From Symbiodinium natans (lineage: Eukaryota; Sar; Dinophyceae; Suessiales; Symbiodiniaceae), in NCBI GenBank assembly GCA_905221605.1, contig CAJNDS010000288.1:1-64000 (forward strand): a stretch of DNA of 64,000 bases. The letters are read 5' to 3'. Numbering within the stretch: position 1 is the first letter of the stretch; every line of letters starts with the position of its first letter. Below the pieces are notes generated by a model. That model ran no database searches. It was not told the DNA's origin and worked only from the letters and a program-made list of their open reading frames with translations. Below are positions 33,219-44,645 of this stretch, piece by piece. Position numbers and translations under genes: made by a program.

Positions 33219-34535
33219 TCAGCACACTTCCAGGGCATCGTAGTGTACTCGGCCTCCATATAGGAGTCGCACGAGCTCCGACTGTGCACCCCCGAAAGAT
33301 GCAATCCGCAGGAAGTGGTCCGATCTTCGTTCGAAGATGTCCACCCTAACACTACGAAGCTTGGCACACACGGCGATCTCCATGGCACCACCCCAGCGCG
33401 AGCCCTCCCTCATCGAGAGTGCATAGGCCTGAGCATCCTCCCCCGAGTCCCAGAGCACCCAATCGGAGATTGGGTTCCCGGAAACTTCCTCCTGGGGATG
33501 GGCGGCAATGTAGTCAGCAATCTCGGCCCGGAGGGCTGTTGCGCATGTTGCGCCTTTTTTGGTGCCTTTGAGGCCATGGCTTAGAGAATGGAAGAGGCAG
33601 GAACCATCTCCAGGCTGAGGGAGGACCCTAACGGACTTGCTGGACAATGTTTCGGGCTGCCCTTTCTCCTGCTGGGAACTGCCCTTGTGGTAGTTCTCAT
33701 AAGCATCCTTATGGTCATCTCGAGGTTTCTTAAAGTGTGGGCAGTCATCGGAGGCGTGTGGCCCGTCGCACTTGTCACATGGCCCTCCAGGCTTCACAAC
33801 TGGTGCAGATGTTTTCGGCGCCTGCAGCGCCAGAGCTGCCAGCAAAGCCTTTTGTGGTTCTTCTACTTTCTCGCGCGGTGGCAGGCCGGTTGACTTCTCC
33901 AAGCTCTGTTCTGCAGCTAGTCGTGCCACTTCGCGGGCCCTTCTCTCCTCCTCCTTTAAACGCTCCTCCTGCTGCTTGCGCTCTTCCATCTCACGCTCCA
34001 GTCTCTCACGCTCATGCCTTTCGCGTTCTTGCCGCGCCTCTTCCTCACGCAGCCGCGCCTCTTCCCGTTCGAACTCCAACCGCTCCAGCTCTCTCTTGCG
34101 ATCTTCCTCCAACTTTTCCCTGGGGACATCCTCCTCCGTGCTCAGCCGAAAGGTCACAGTATACTTCGCCGTCTTCTGCGCGGCAGAGAGAGCAGCTGCG
34201 ACCTCGTCAGCGGGTACGCGCTGGCCACACACAGCGACGATTCGCCATCCTCGGTGGATCTTGCTGCACTGGCTGCTGGTCACGGCATTCCCAGACCGAC
34301 CACCCACCTTGAACGGTGGTGCCTGCGGCAAGCCTCGCAACTCCACTACGACGTCTTTGTCGGCAATCTTGGCCAGGGAAGGTGTCAGGCTGAGGGCAAC
34401 CCCTGTTCGAACGGAAGCACGCTTCTGCGACGCGTCCGGGCCCTGCAAAGTGATGGCTTGACCAACCAAGCTTGGCAGCGCCATGACACGGCCGGACAAG
34501 CCTCCGGCTGTGGATTGATCAGCTTTCTGCACCAT
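33219..34535 (-). CDS. OTU-family cysteine protease with N-terminal PDZ-like region and zinc knuckle
   Basis: One uninterrupted frame of 438 residues. About residues 60-130 resemble the PDZ-like repeat common in dinoflagellate proteins (RGWRIVAVCGQRVPADEV...YTVTFRL). Residues about 135-230 are a highly charged coiled coil (EEARLREEEARQERER). Near 260 is a zinc knuckle, CDKCDGPHASDDC, with spacing CX2CX3HX4C. The C-terminal 130 residues are an OTU domain: GDGSCLFHS supplies the catalytic Asp and Cys, and VHYDALE near the end the catalytic His. OTU enzymes remove ubiquitin from proteins. The start is the first ATG after a GTTACAG acceptor at 34540-34542, giving a 4-base leader. The stop is TGA at 33219. 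It lacks introns, unlike its neighbours, which suggests retroposition or simple intron loss. Confidence 0.9.
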   Translation of the reverse strand: MVQKADQSTAGGLSGRVMALPSLVGQAITLQGPDASQKRASVRTGVALSLTPSLAKIADKDVVVELRGLPQAPPFKVGGRSGNAVTSSQCSKIHRGWRIVAVCGQRVPADEVAAALSAAQKTAKYTVTFRLSTEEDVPREKLEEDRKRELERLEFEREEARLREEEARQERERHERERLEREMEERKQQEERLKEEERRAREVARLAAEQSLEKSTGLPPREKVEEPQKALLAALALQAPKTSAPVVKPGGPCDKCDGPHASDDCPHFKKPRDDHKDAYENYHKGSSQQEKGQPETLSSKSVRVLPQPGDGSCLFHSLSHGLKGTKKGATCATALRAEIADYIAAHPQEEVSGNPISDWVLWDSGEDAQAYALSMREGSRWGGAMEIAVCAKLRSVRVDIFERRSDHFLRIASFGGAQSELVRLLYGGRVHYDALEVC

Positions 34536-34539
34536 CTCC

Positions 34540-34542
34540 CTG
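34540..34542 (-). promoter_or_regulatory. Probable spliced-leader acceptor of the OTU gene
   Basis: Minus-strand TTGGTTACAG precedes GGAGATG. The leader would be four bases plus the spliced leader. It could instead be a normal intron acceptor if an upstream exon exists. Confidence 0.4.
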
Positions 34543-34956
34543 TAACCAACTTCTTATAATTCTGACTTTGAATTCTCGAGTTGCCTGCAGCTACTCCAAA
34601 AGTATGGTGCTTGTCATGCCGCGGTGTTGCTGCGCAGGATGGTTTAGCAAACTGGGCATGCTTACTCATACGATGTACTGCCTCTTACGTCGTGTCAGCA
34701 ACTTCGACCGGGCTTCCAGTTAGAGCCACGCGGCCCAGAACACGCAGCTAGAGTCACTGCCTCATTGCTAAGCATTGTGCGTTGTTCTGTGTTCTTCTGC
34801 GTGATGTTGGACTCTGCTGAATTGCAGAGGGGTCCGCTTTGAAGAGACCAGTTTTTGGGCCGAGGCACCCCAAGCCCATCCCTTCCAAAGCTCAACCTGC
34901 TACAATCGGTTTCAACTGCTCGGGTGGGGGATCAGCTTAATCACAGCCCTCACGGC

Positions 34957-36040
34957 CTAGCATCTGCTTTGCAGTGAGTTGCGGCCAGGTTGAACAGCCA
35001 GGTACCAACTTCTTGGCTGGGCTTCCGGCCAATTCGTTGGAGGACCTCCAGCTGCAGGCGGACCGGCGTACCCGTAGGGCGGAGGTGCGTGTGGGGGCCC
35101 TGGTCCTGGAGGCGTGAAGGGAGGAGGAGGATAGGGCGCTGGAGCCTCCGGAACTGGCGCCGCAGACTTTGCCCAGTGTCGGTAGTCAGAGTCGTTGCTG
35201 GGGGGCGCGTGCGACGGTGCGTTGTAGTGGGGTGCCGGCGCTGGCGCTGGCTTCGGGTACGCTGGGTGTGGAGGCCATCCCTCATGCCTGGGCGGTGGGA
35301 AGTAGCCAGGTGGTGGGTAACCTTGGTAGCCTGGCGGCGGGCCGTGGTGTGGTGGTGGGCCATGGTGTGGTGGAGGTCCGTGGTGTGGTGGTGGGCCGTG
35401 TGGTGGTGGGCCGTGCGGTGGTGGACCATGAGTTGGTGGGCCATGGGGAGGCGGACCATGCAAATGGCCCGGGTGAGGTGGGTGCGTGTAGGGTGGATAA
35501 CCTGGAGGGCCCGGAGGACGCTCTCCATAGGGAGGCTGCCAGGGTGTGGAACTTGGGGGTTGATAAGCTGGGGTAGGGGCTGGGTGTGGTGGCCCAGGTG
35601 GTGGCATGCCACTTGGCGTCCAAGGCCTTGCGCTCTCATTCCAGGGTTGAGGCTTCTCATGTTTCTCATTCTCTGGCTTCCATCCCTGACCTGGTGAAGG
35701 GGGCGCCGCCACGGGTGCCTGAGCACTCACCTCGTTAGCACTTTCATGCTCGGGTCGATGCTCCGGCTTGGGGCTCTGAGCACGGCTTTCCTTCTGGGCT
35801 TTCTTGGCCTTCTTTCGCTCGTCCTTCTTCTTTTTCTTCTTCCGTGACCGTGAACGCGACCCGGAGTCAGAGCTGATGGACCTCACCTTCTTCTGAGGTT
35901 TGCGGCGGCCGAGCTCTGTCAAGTAGGCTTGCTCCAGCTCTTTCAAGTGGCTCGAACACCTTGTGAACATGGCCACGTCTTTGGTGGATGACTCCTTGAA
36001 CTCCGCCAGGTCACACACAAACTTCTCGTTCTCGGCTGTC
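34957..36040 (-). CDS. Pro/His/Gly-rich protein with Lys/Arg-Ser tract, final exon
   Basis: A long minus-strand exon starts after a TTTCCCAG acceptor at 36041 in phase 2, so the real N-terminus lies upstream. It begins TAENEKFVCDLAEFKESSTK and a helical segment (CSSHLKELEQAYLTELG). A basic SR/K-rich tract follows (SRSRSRKKKKKKDERKK). The rest is proline-rich with about six tandem HGPPP/HHGPPP units, then APAPHY and PPPPFTPPGP stretches. The mix of SR-like and proline-rich low-complexity parts resembles splicing or RNA-processing factors, but no folded domain is identified, so function is open. Two frames remain open near the end, so the last 25 residues (to TAG at 34957) are uncertain. Candidate upstream exon: about 36198-36290 (LEFRLAFDGELPG). 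Confidence 0.8.
35320..35480. repeat. GGTGGTGGGCCATG tandem repeat coding for HGPPP units
   Basis: Units of 15-18 bases (GTGGTGTGGTGGTGGGCC variants) repeat about eight times on the plus strand and encode the His-Gly-Pro array on the minus strand. Confidence 0.85.
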
Positions 36041-36197
36041 CTGGGAAATCTGAATATTCTTGCTGAGTACTGAGTACTGGTTCTGCTATTGCCTAGCTGC
36101 AGTCTTTCGCATAGAAACTTTCAAACTTGCCAGGATGCACGCTAATTACGGACCCTGCAACATGAAGCTCATCAAAGCAACTCGAATGCCGTGTGTA

Positions 36198-36830
36198 TCA
36201 TGATGCATAGCCCAGCGTCTTCTGCAGCACCACGACGCCTCCTTCGCTGCCCGGCAGCTCCCCGTCGAAAGCAAGGCGGAACTCAAGTGCCTGAGGCAGG
36301 AAAGGTGCAGCAAAGCAACGAGACTCGAAAGGCACTGGGCCTAGGACCCCAAAGCTTTCTAAAGCCTGTGGTGAGGGTAAGAATTGGGAACTCGATATCG
36401 TTGCACTTAATCCAGAAACGAAGCCGCGGGATCTTGGGGCTGCTCCAAGTTCAAAAGCGCAAAATGGCACGGAGGGGCAAACCCGAAAAAGTCAGCGCCA
36501 GCGACATCAGGCAGATGACAACGTCGTGCCCAGGTTGCTTGAGTGGCCTTCTAACCACATCCTATTCCTATCTTTATTGTCACCTGCTATTGCCAGTGTG
36601 TTAAATCGCCGGCATCCGGCTCCCCGGCATCCGACCCGTCGCCCCTTCGGCCTCCCCCAATGAGCTCGCCAGGTCTCGGATGCGTCCTTTCCATTCAAAC
36701 ATGAAAGAAGTTCTTCGATGTTCTTCGGCTTCGGGGCCAGGGCGAACCTCAAAAGCCCTTCCAACCACAGGGCGGCCTCGCGCAGCAAGCACGGCATCCA
36801 CGCGCTCGCGCATCACCTAACAGATCCTAA
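36198..36830 (-). CDS. Probable upstream exons, unidentified
   Basis: A minus-strand stretch at 36198-36290 follows a strong acceptor (CTTTCCTGCCTCAG) and reads ALEFRLAFDGELPG then GGVVVLQKTLGYAS before a stop; it may continue by a non-canonical donor into the Pro-rich gene. Another at 36605-36816 is open in two frames, of which LREAALWLEGLLRFALAPKP looks more protein-like. Neither is joined by a proven phase. Confidence 0.4.
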
Positions 36831-37302
36831 CAGGCTTGGCTTAGGGATGCTCTAGGATCTGGATTTGTGAAGGGTTCCCGCCGTTCCCCAAAACATGTTG
36901 CAATGTGCCCTGGATGCACGTTGCGGCTCAACTGAAACGAGCCGACTGCGCGCTGCAACATTGGTGCTCAGACTTAAACCGGACGTCCCTGATCAACGAC
37001 GCCACACGTACTAAGGAAATCAAAGACACTTCTCAGAGCCTCTAATTACTGAAAAGACCACTGCAAAAATCCGCGTCTCTTGGCAAAGCGCTTCGTCCAA
37101 GCGCTGGAGCTGATGCTTCAAAGCCTGATGGGGGCAAGCCGCTGGGGTAGAGATGTCAGCTGGGTTGGGCCTGTGCCATGTCATACCACCGCAAATGCTT
37201 GTGGATTGCTCTCCATCTTTGACCATCTTTCCCCTTGTGCACCATCAGAACCTGCACTCCGCAAGCCCTGGAACGTAAGCCTCAGAAACTGCTGCGTGTG
37301 GC

Positions 37303-37512
37303 CTTCACTGCCACGCCCCCAGTCAGAGAATCCTCCGTGACCTGGGATTATGATGATGATGATGGTGATGATGGGAAGGCAAAATTCTCAGAGTTTGTAG
37401 TTTTTTGGGAAAACGCGACAATACCCGCCCTCCTTGATGCAGCCCGGCAGGCATACTCAGACTCGTCCAGGTTCAATCGCTTGCACTCTTTGGCGACTTT
37501 GGCACGAAGCTC
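37303..37512 (-). CDS. Two exons of an unidentified gene
   Basis: Minus-strand exon 37444-37512 lies between a TTGACAG acceptor and a GC donor and reads ELRAKVAKECKRLNLDESEY then ACR. Exon 37303-37341 (VTEDSLTGGVAVK) follows an AATCCCAG acceptor, also with a GC donor. Both are phase 0. An adjacent frame at 37075-37160 (ALKHQLQRLDEALCQETR) may be a further exon. Helical composition; no family recognised. It may be the 5' part of the proline-rich gene. Confidence 0.5.
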
Positions 37513-37519
37513 CTGTCAA

Positions 37520-39770
37520 CGGTTGCCAGAGAAACCATTGCAAATGCAATGAGATGCGGGTGGGGCTTGAAGGTGGACGAACTGACTGCTTCACGTTTGG
37601 TCTTTCGAAACCGAAGGCTGCAACAATGACAACAAAGTTTTCCCCACTACAGCACATTGGTTTGGAGAGAATGCTGTGGCCCGGTTGCCTCCTGAAAGAC
37701 TTCTGGCTTGCGAGGTGTTACAGCAAATCTGATCATCCCCTTCGACCCGCTCAGCGACGAATCGAAGCTGAATGTGCGTGGCAACAGTGTGGTGTCGTGT
37801 ACCAGGCTTTCTTTCGGAGGCTAGGCTGCTGAGCCGGGACTATATAGTGTTCAGCCCAATTATGTCCAAGCTGTTCATGGGAGCTGACGGGCAGCTGCAC
37901 CACTGCGACAAAACCCCGAAGTCAAGTCAAGCCTTGTTCTCAAGCTTCTGTCTCAGCTCCGCCGACATCCGCCGAACGGGTAGAACTTTGACCCCGATGC
38001 GTAAAAAGACAACTGCGCGCAACACCCCGCGGAAACCACATAAAATGACCCTTAGTCAGGCATGTTTAGTTCATCACCGAGCAGCTTGAATCTCGGTCCC
38101 TTGCCGCTTTTTTGCCTTTTCCAAGCCTTGGCTGCGTCCACGACTTGTGAGAAGGATGCTGCTCACTATGAGGCACGCCTGAACGTGCAAAGAGCAGCAG
38201 TGAACACGGTCTAGTTACGATGTGTACCTGTTCACCTCCAGCAAGTAAGCAAGGAAGTAGGTAATGACGCCTTTTCCCGAGACCCATGTGCATGTGCAGC
38301 ACGCGGAGCGTCAAGCGCTCTTGCGCTGTAAGTTGCGATGTGTATCTGTTCACCCCCAACAATCATCAACACTGCGAGGCGAGCGCTGTGGGCTCATCAC
38401 GCTTGAGCGACAGAACGACAGCTATTTATGGGGCTGCGGCGCGGAGGCGGTGCTTCACGTTTCGTGTCAAATGATAAGTTGGGTTTGGGGTGGTTGACAC
38501 ATGTTGGCAAAGAAAGGGTCTCTCTACCAGGATGGCTTGTGCACCAAAGACGATCAGAAGCGTGTGCTCAACGTGTCATACACGGGCGGCGCTCTGCCAA
38601 ACGGCGGGAACTACGGTGCCGAGGTGCGTTCATGCAGGACAAGGGGGGAGGGTTTTTAAAAGCAATCAATCAGTTCATGGTCCAAGCTCCCTCCACGGCT
38701 AGATGGACAGGCAAGGATCGCTGTCTTCGTGACAAGCAAAACACACATCACCCTAGCATGAAGTCCTTGCAGATTTACACATTGACATGAGCGGCGGAAT
38801 TACACAACACCATGCCAAAGCAACCCCCAAATAGACGGCAAGTCCTGAGATTAATTGGACCATTTGCTGCGGAGGCCAGTGATTCTGGTGGTTTTTGCTG
38901 CGCGATGTGAGCCGACTTTCAAAACCTAATCCCATGGTACCGGCGTGGATGTAAACTACATTGAGGAATACGTATTTGGGTGCCCCTAGACATGCTGGTA
39001 AGCGCATGCTGTTGAAAACCTCAGCAAAACGAGCAGCGGGGCTGGCTGCCCGGATTCAGGTCCGGGCGGCGATCAGGGTGAGACCACATGGTTCTTAACA
39101 ACAAGGCAAAACATGATCCAAGCCCAAGCTAGTACAGACTTCAGTTTACAAGATCTCGGATGCATTTTCTTTGGATGCAAGGGTCGGATAGGCAAAATTG
39201 CGCTTGCTTTTGAAGTGCTGGCAGCACACTTGATGATAAACGTATCGAGATTCGAGATGTGCCGGGATTACGCTTGATGAGAGACGCGTCTTGGACAAGG
39301 GGGAAACCGCGTGGCTCTCAACATGATCAGAGTTGACTCCTCTCCGTTTCTGTTTCCTTGATGCCATAGTCACCCTTTGCTTCGGTGAAACCGCATGACG
39401 GGCGTGGGCTTCAACAGTGCGGATGGTCCTCCTCGAGCGCGCGAGAGGTGCATTCCGGGATCGCGTAGCTGTTTGCTCTTGAATCGCGCGTGCTTGGCCT
39501 GGAACTGGGTCGCATATCGTAATGCTTAGCGCCCAGATCCGACCAAACCGTCAGAGTCCCCTGAAAATCTCGCCCTCAAGACCCAAAAGCTGCTGAGCGG
39601 CGGTCAATCGCTGCCTTCACGCCAGCGCGCTGCTCAGGAAGTGCAGAATTCTCCTAGCACTTTGAATTTCAGGGGCGTCTCTTGCCCTCGACTGCCTCTC
39701 CCAGAGAGCCAACATGTGCAGACTTGTCACTGACTTTTTTCAGCATCGTTCCAACATCGTTCCACGATCG
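37520..39770. other. No gene recognised
   Basis: I see no convincing exon on either strand between 37.5 and 39.8 kb. A GATGAT run is at 37350-37374, just outside. Short open frames here lack splice context. Confidence 0.4.
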
Positions 39771-39778
39771 ATGTGAAC

Positions 39779-40620
39779 CCCAATCGATGAACCGGCTCGG
39801 CCGTGTCCTGTTTGATTGGAGGCACCTCGCCGACCTCTGCGGCGAGTTTCGACGCCTCTTCCAAGGCCTCGTTTCGCATGTGGGGGTTCGTGTGTGGGTG
39901 CCTAGGCTCTACTAGGACAGTGACCCCGAAAAGCGGGCATGTCACACATCAAACCGGCCTTGTCGAGCTTGTCGCGCTGTTTCTGAAGCCAGTTGCGCTC
40001 GCTCTCCAAGATGGGACCTATTGTGTCCCAGAAAGCCAACACGGTGAACAGTTAATCTCGTGTGGTGAGTCGCGTGTTCGCCAGCAGACATGTGCACAAG
40101 CACGGGCCCAAACGCGCCTAGCTTCGTCCGCACACCATTGGCGCGTGTGATTGCATCCTCCAGGGAGTACAGTCGCACTGACACAGCCCTGCACTCAATG
40201 CGACCTCAACTGTATAAAACTAGCGTTAAGCATGGATGTGCTCAAAAGTTGACATTTGTTTAAAACGCATGCTTTGAGACACTTGTTTGCGAGTTTGCTT
40301 TGGCCGAGGTAACTACACAGCCCGCCAGCGGCAGAGTCCAACCCAACTGCCTGTCTTACATGGCCCATTGGGCTTGAAAATGAAAGGACATCAATAGACT
40401 CAATAGAGATCGCCAGTGAGAGCTCAACTGCCCTCTGCTGCCCTTATGTGCTTCACAAAATTTACTTCTTGCAGTCTTTCACGATGTGGAGGCTACGTAC
40501 TGCACCACGCCGGTTCGATCAAGTGCAACACACGACGTGGCTCCTCAGGGGAAAGCTCTGGACGCCGCCAAAGCTTTGCTAGCTCTGTCAACAGCACTTC
40601 GGTCTCTGCGAAGACAGCAC
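39779..40620 (-). CDS. Coiled-coil protein, four in-phase exons
   Basis: Minus-strand exons 40504-40620, 40136-40177, 39959-40017 and 39779-39867 join in phases 1, 1 and 0. They read ETEVLLTELAKLWRRPELSP, then HLIEPAW joined to LRLYSLEDAITRANG, then PILESERNWLQKQRDKLDK and ALEEASKLAAEVGEVPPIK. The second half has coiled-coil heptads. Donors are GC, GT, GC and GT. The protein continues on both sides; a further likely exon is at about 40785-40845 (SRQEAEIHDMEEGRDG before GTAACT). No family is recognised. The plus-strand frames here, which are proline-rich across the poly-C stretch, are shadows. Confidence 0.7.
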
Positions 40621-40874
40621 CTTGGCTTTGCTGGCAATAGCAAAAAAACAAACATGGTGGACAGCTCCAAAGGGCTGGGAACCAGCTGTTTTAAACAACA
40701 GTCGCATGTTTTGCCAGATACGCGATTTCGACTTCCCGGTGCTCGGACCGGTAAAATTCGGAGGAATGCCCACCAAGTTACCCCGTCACGTCCCTCTTCC
40801 ATGTCGTGGATCTCGGCTTCCTGCCGAGAAGCGTCTGGAACAAGCAGACCTCCTTCCCCCGAATTTTCTGACGC

Positions 40875-41107
40875 CACCCCCCCCCCCCCCGCCCTGTGGG
40901 ACCCCCCCCCAATCACTTGGAGGAGCTGCAAACCGACGCCGTGGAGGGTCCTGCCTCTCGGTGGCTCCTACAGGAAATTCCTCAAACAAACCCCCCCCCA
41001 CCCCCCCCCCCCACCCCCCCCCCACCACCCCCCCACCCCCCCCCCACCCCCCCCCCCACCCCCCCCCCCCCCACCCCCCCCCCCCCACCCCCCCCCCCAC
41101 CCCTCTG
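40875..41107. repeat. Long poly-C tract with interspersed A
   Basis: Two parts, 40877-40912 and 40990-41107, are nearly pure C with single A residues every 8-15 bases. Plus-strand polyproline and minus-strand polyglycine frames over it are artefacts. Confidence 0.95.
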
Positions 41108-42145
41108 CCCCTTTTTGCGAAACCCTCTTTCCTCCTTTCCTGTCCTGGGGCCGGCCCGGCTGCCGAGGCGGTGCGCGCAAGCGTTTACAATTAACAGTTC
41201 TGAACACCAGAACTTCAAGCCAAAGCAATTCAGATCAAAGTCTGCTCCAGGCCGCTTAAAGCCTCATCGTGTGCCCCAGGATGCCCACGCCATTGCTGGG
41301 CCATTCTGGCTCCACATGGGGCTGTGTTGCTGTAGGAGCTAGGGTTGCCTGCGTTGCGAGCCATCCATGTTTCCATACAAGTAAGGACGCTACAGGGAAG
41401 ATGGGCGGGGGGCGGGGTGCTGATTGACAACACTGAGCTTGCTTAAGCTTGACTGAAGCTCGACGGTGTCCCCAAAGGACTAGTTACCATGTCTGTACGT
41501 TTCCTTCTCGAAGCCAACATTGCCATGGGCGCAAGTTGAAGAAACTTCCACCATGTTGAGCTGCGCAGTCGAAGAAGCATGCGCGTACAGCAGCCTATGG
41601 AAATACAAGGAACAGTCAGACATGCAACTGCAAGATATTCCAGTTGTCACTGTATGCCATGACCAATACGGCAGCCAGAAGTGCAAGAGACAACCATGAC
41701 CTATGAAGAGCACATCGTCGCCTGCCAGGCTGCACCAATTGCGACGTGGTTCCCAGCAGGCTGCGTGCTGTCCTGCTAGCCAAGATTATGGGACTGCAGA
41801 GGGGTAGCAGCATAAAGACACAGGCTAGCAGAGGTTGAGGAAACTGCGAAACCTTCAGGATCAGCAGAAAACACCGCGGGCAACGATGTGACCAGTGAAG
41901 ATTCTCTCCCCTACAACTGACTGGGCTCAGCGCGGCCAAGAGATGCGTAAGCGGCACCGGGCACCTTTAGCATGCACGATTCTCGGACTTGACAAGGGTA
42001 ACCCTCGGGCTAATGAGCAGACTGAAGGGTTCCATGATGACGGGCACACCGCGGCAGCGTTGGGGGCGCGCAAGGGTCGAGAAGTGATGTGAAGGGGCTG
42101 CGAATAGCTCGTGGAACTCGGGTCCGAAATCCTTCTGTGCCACGC

Positions 42146-42345
42146 CCCCACCCACACCCACACCCACACACACCCACACACACGCACACCTACACACCTA
42201 CACACACCTACACACACCTACACACACCTACACACACCTACACACACCTACACACACCTACACACACCTACACACACCTACACACACCTACACACACCTA
42301 CACACACCTACACACGCCTACACACACCTACACACACACAAACAA
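42146..42345. repeat. CACACCTA tandem repeat
   Basis: After a CCACACCCA stretch, the unit ACACCTACAC repeats about 15 times almost perfectly from 42185 to 42335, with a single G variant near 42315. Confidence 0.95.
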
Positions 42346-43389
42346 ACACAGGCAACCCGGAGGCATGCTCGGCGTGATTTGCAAAACGTTGCGCAAAACC
42401 GAGGCTGGAACATAGCGGCGTCCACATGAAGGGCAGCGTAGCTCTGAAAAGCCTTGCCGAACATGCGCAACTTGTTGACTGGACAACTCGAGCCGATTAG
42501 GAGAAGACATCTTAATAACAAACGTGCCGATCAGCATCAGAACAGACCGGCATGGTGAAACTTCCAACTGCATGACTGTGAGTTCAGTTCAGTCTTGTCC
42601 CTCTTAAGTGGCTGAGAAGCGACCGCACGCCAGTTGAAACTGCACGTGCCAGCAGAATATAAAATGACCTCAGAGGAGGTCTGGCCTGGTCCATCATGGC
42701 TTGGCTGCCTCAGTGTGACTGACGAGCGCTTCTGGACAAGATGCGCTGTTGACCATTGTTGTGGCACAGCTGTCCATTTTTTCGGGAAATGCCGAGTTGA
42801 TACACTTGCAGCTGGCAGCTCGATTCTGCTCATGGGGCTTGGGAATCGGGGCGTGGATTAATGATTACAACTCCTCACATTCAATCTCAGCTCGCATAGT
42901 GCCTCCCGTCTCACGCTGACGGGTCTGAGCAACATGGCGCGTGGCGTCTTGAGCAGGGATTCAGGCTTGTGGTTTTTAGGGTGGCGTGAGTTGTCGGGAG
43001 GCTTGAGGATGAGGATCTTGCTCCCTGGGCTAGGCAGCTATGTGTCTGTACGCAAATCGTGCTATACGCTGGTTTGAGCTGCTTGAAATGTGTCTTGTTG
43101 GCTGCAGCGCCTGCCTTCCTGGAGGTCGAGAACATGGATTGAGCATGCTACAGCATGCTGCTGAAGCTAATTGCGTCCAAGTGTTTGCTGCTTGAGAAAA
43201 CGATTGGAGATGTCGAGTCAACACTGCGATGGAACTTGAATCGAGGGATCACAAAACATCTTCAAGGGTCTTCGGGGGGTGGATGTCGGGATGGATGTCG
43301 TGATATGTTGGAAGGCTTGATATGTGTACTATATGACGCGTTAAAGCACGGGCTAGGGCTCGTGGGACCCACCGCGCCTCATGTGATGC

Positions 43390-43600
43390 TGCCGTGTGGA
43401 TCGTCCTCAAAATTTTGGCCACGAACGACAACCCTGTCGGTGGACGTGGCGGGTTGTGACTCTGCGTGGAGCTCAAAATTTTGGGAGCGAACGACAACCC
43501 TTTCGGTGCTCGCGGGGTGTCCTGACACTGGCGGGTGGGGCGTCCCCGCAATTCTGGGCGCGAACGACCTCTCGGTGTTCGCAGGGTGTCCATTACGCGA
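43390..43600. repeat. Three tandem units of about 80 bases
   Basis: Each unit carries CAAAATTTTGG (or CAATTCTGGG), then CGAACGACAACCCT, then TCGGTG, then GGGTGTCCTGAC-like sequence. Copies start near 43408, 43468 and 43550. They are diverged by tens of percent by eye. No conserved frame. Confidence 0.7.
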
Positions 43601-44319
43601 CCAGGCTAGCAAAAACAGTTCCTGCTCCGACGCTCGCAGGTCTTGAGCCTTGATGCGCATGGCCTGGAAGCACGGGCCTTCGTGGTTGAAGGCTTCTGCG
43701 CGTTGGCAAAGGCCTTCTGCAGAGCGATCAGTAACCCGATGGCTCCCACATCAAATACGGGGGAGAGGACTCCCCAAGAGCCCAACAGGGGGCGACGATG
43801 GCGCACTGCTCTGGTTGCTCGTGTTGAGCCTACAAACACATCACTGCCGCTCTTCTGCCGGCGTCTGGCCTTGCTGGTATTTACTTAAGTGTTTAAGCTG
43901 TTAAGACCCGTTCCTTCAACGTTCTGCTTCAAGTCCTTTCGTCGCTGTCAGGGTCCGTCTGCAGCGGCTCGTTCAGGTTGAACGCCACTGCGTTGGCCCC
44001 CCTTTCGGTGTGCCAGGACTCCGGCACTGAAGCTCCCGCATGTGAGGATGGGCCAGATACCAGCAGAACAGTAGACGCAGTTGAATTGGGAGGCGTTGAG
44101 AGTTCTGCTGGCTTCTGTTACGCTGTTACGCGGCCAGTATGTTTGCCCGGTGGCAAGTGTTTAGTCATGGGAAAGCTGAGCGACCTCTCCATCTCTTCAC
44201 CTCTCGTCCCCTTTCTTTCTGTTGTTCTGCTCCTTCTGCTGGGCGTAAGGGTCGGAACCCCCTCGCAATGCACGCCGATCCTCGGCACCTTTGTACTACG
44301 TACACGGTTTGCGGCTTCG

Positions 44320-44405
44320 ATTCAATCGCTCTCTCTCTCGCTCTCTTCCTTCCTTCCGTCGCACATAACCTCCCAGAGGGAGGTCGCCCTCACGGGCGTG
44401 CTCCA

Positions 44406-44461
<56 letters not shown>

Positions 44462-44645
44462 CCCCTCTGAACCTCAATAAAAATCATATCCTTAATATCC
44501 TCTTGGGTTTTATATGAACAAAAACAAAAAAAAACTTCCCAAGGGGGATGGGATACAGTCTCTCTCTTTCTCTCTCTCCTGCACGCGTAGCCCCCCCCTT
44601 CGGTCTCTCTCTCTCTCTCTCTCCCTCTCCCCTTCGGTGCGAAAT
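44320..44645. repeat. CT microsatellites
   Basis: CT runs at 44322-44345, 44405-44453, 44562-44580 and 44605-44630, separated by unique sequence. All long frames here are low-complexity. Confidence 0.9.

Noticed and set aside
40486-41342. Long proline-rich and glycine-rich frames
   Set aside because: They translate the poly-C tract; real minus-strand exons overlap their left part.
42146-42345. Regular repeat considered as a CRISPR array
   Set aside because: The units are back to back with no unique spacers and lie in a eukaryotic context.
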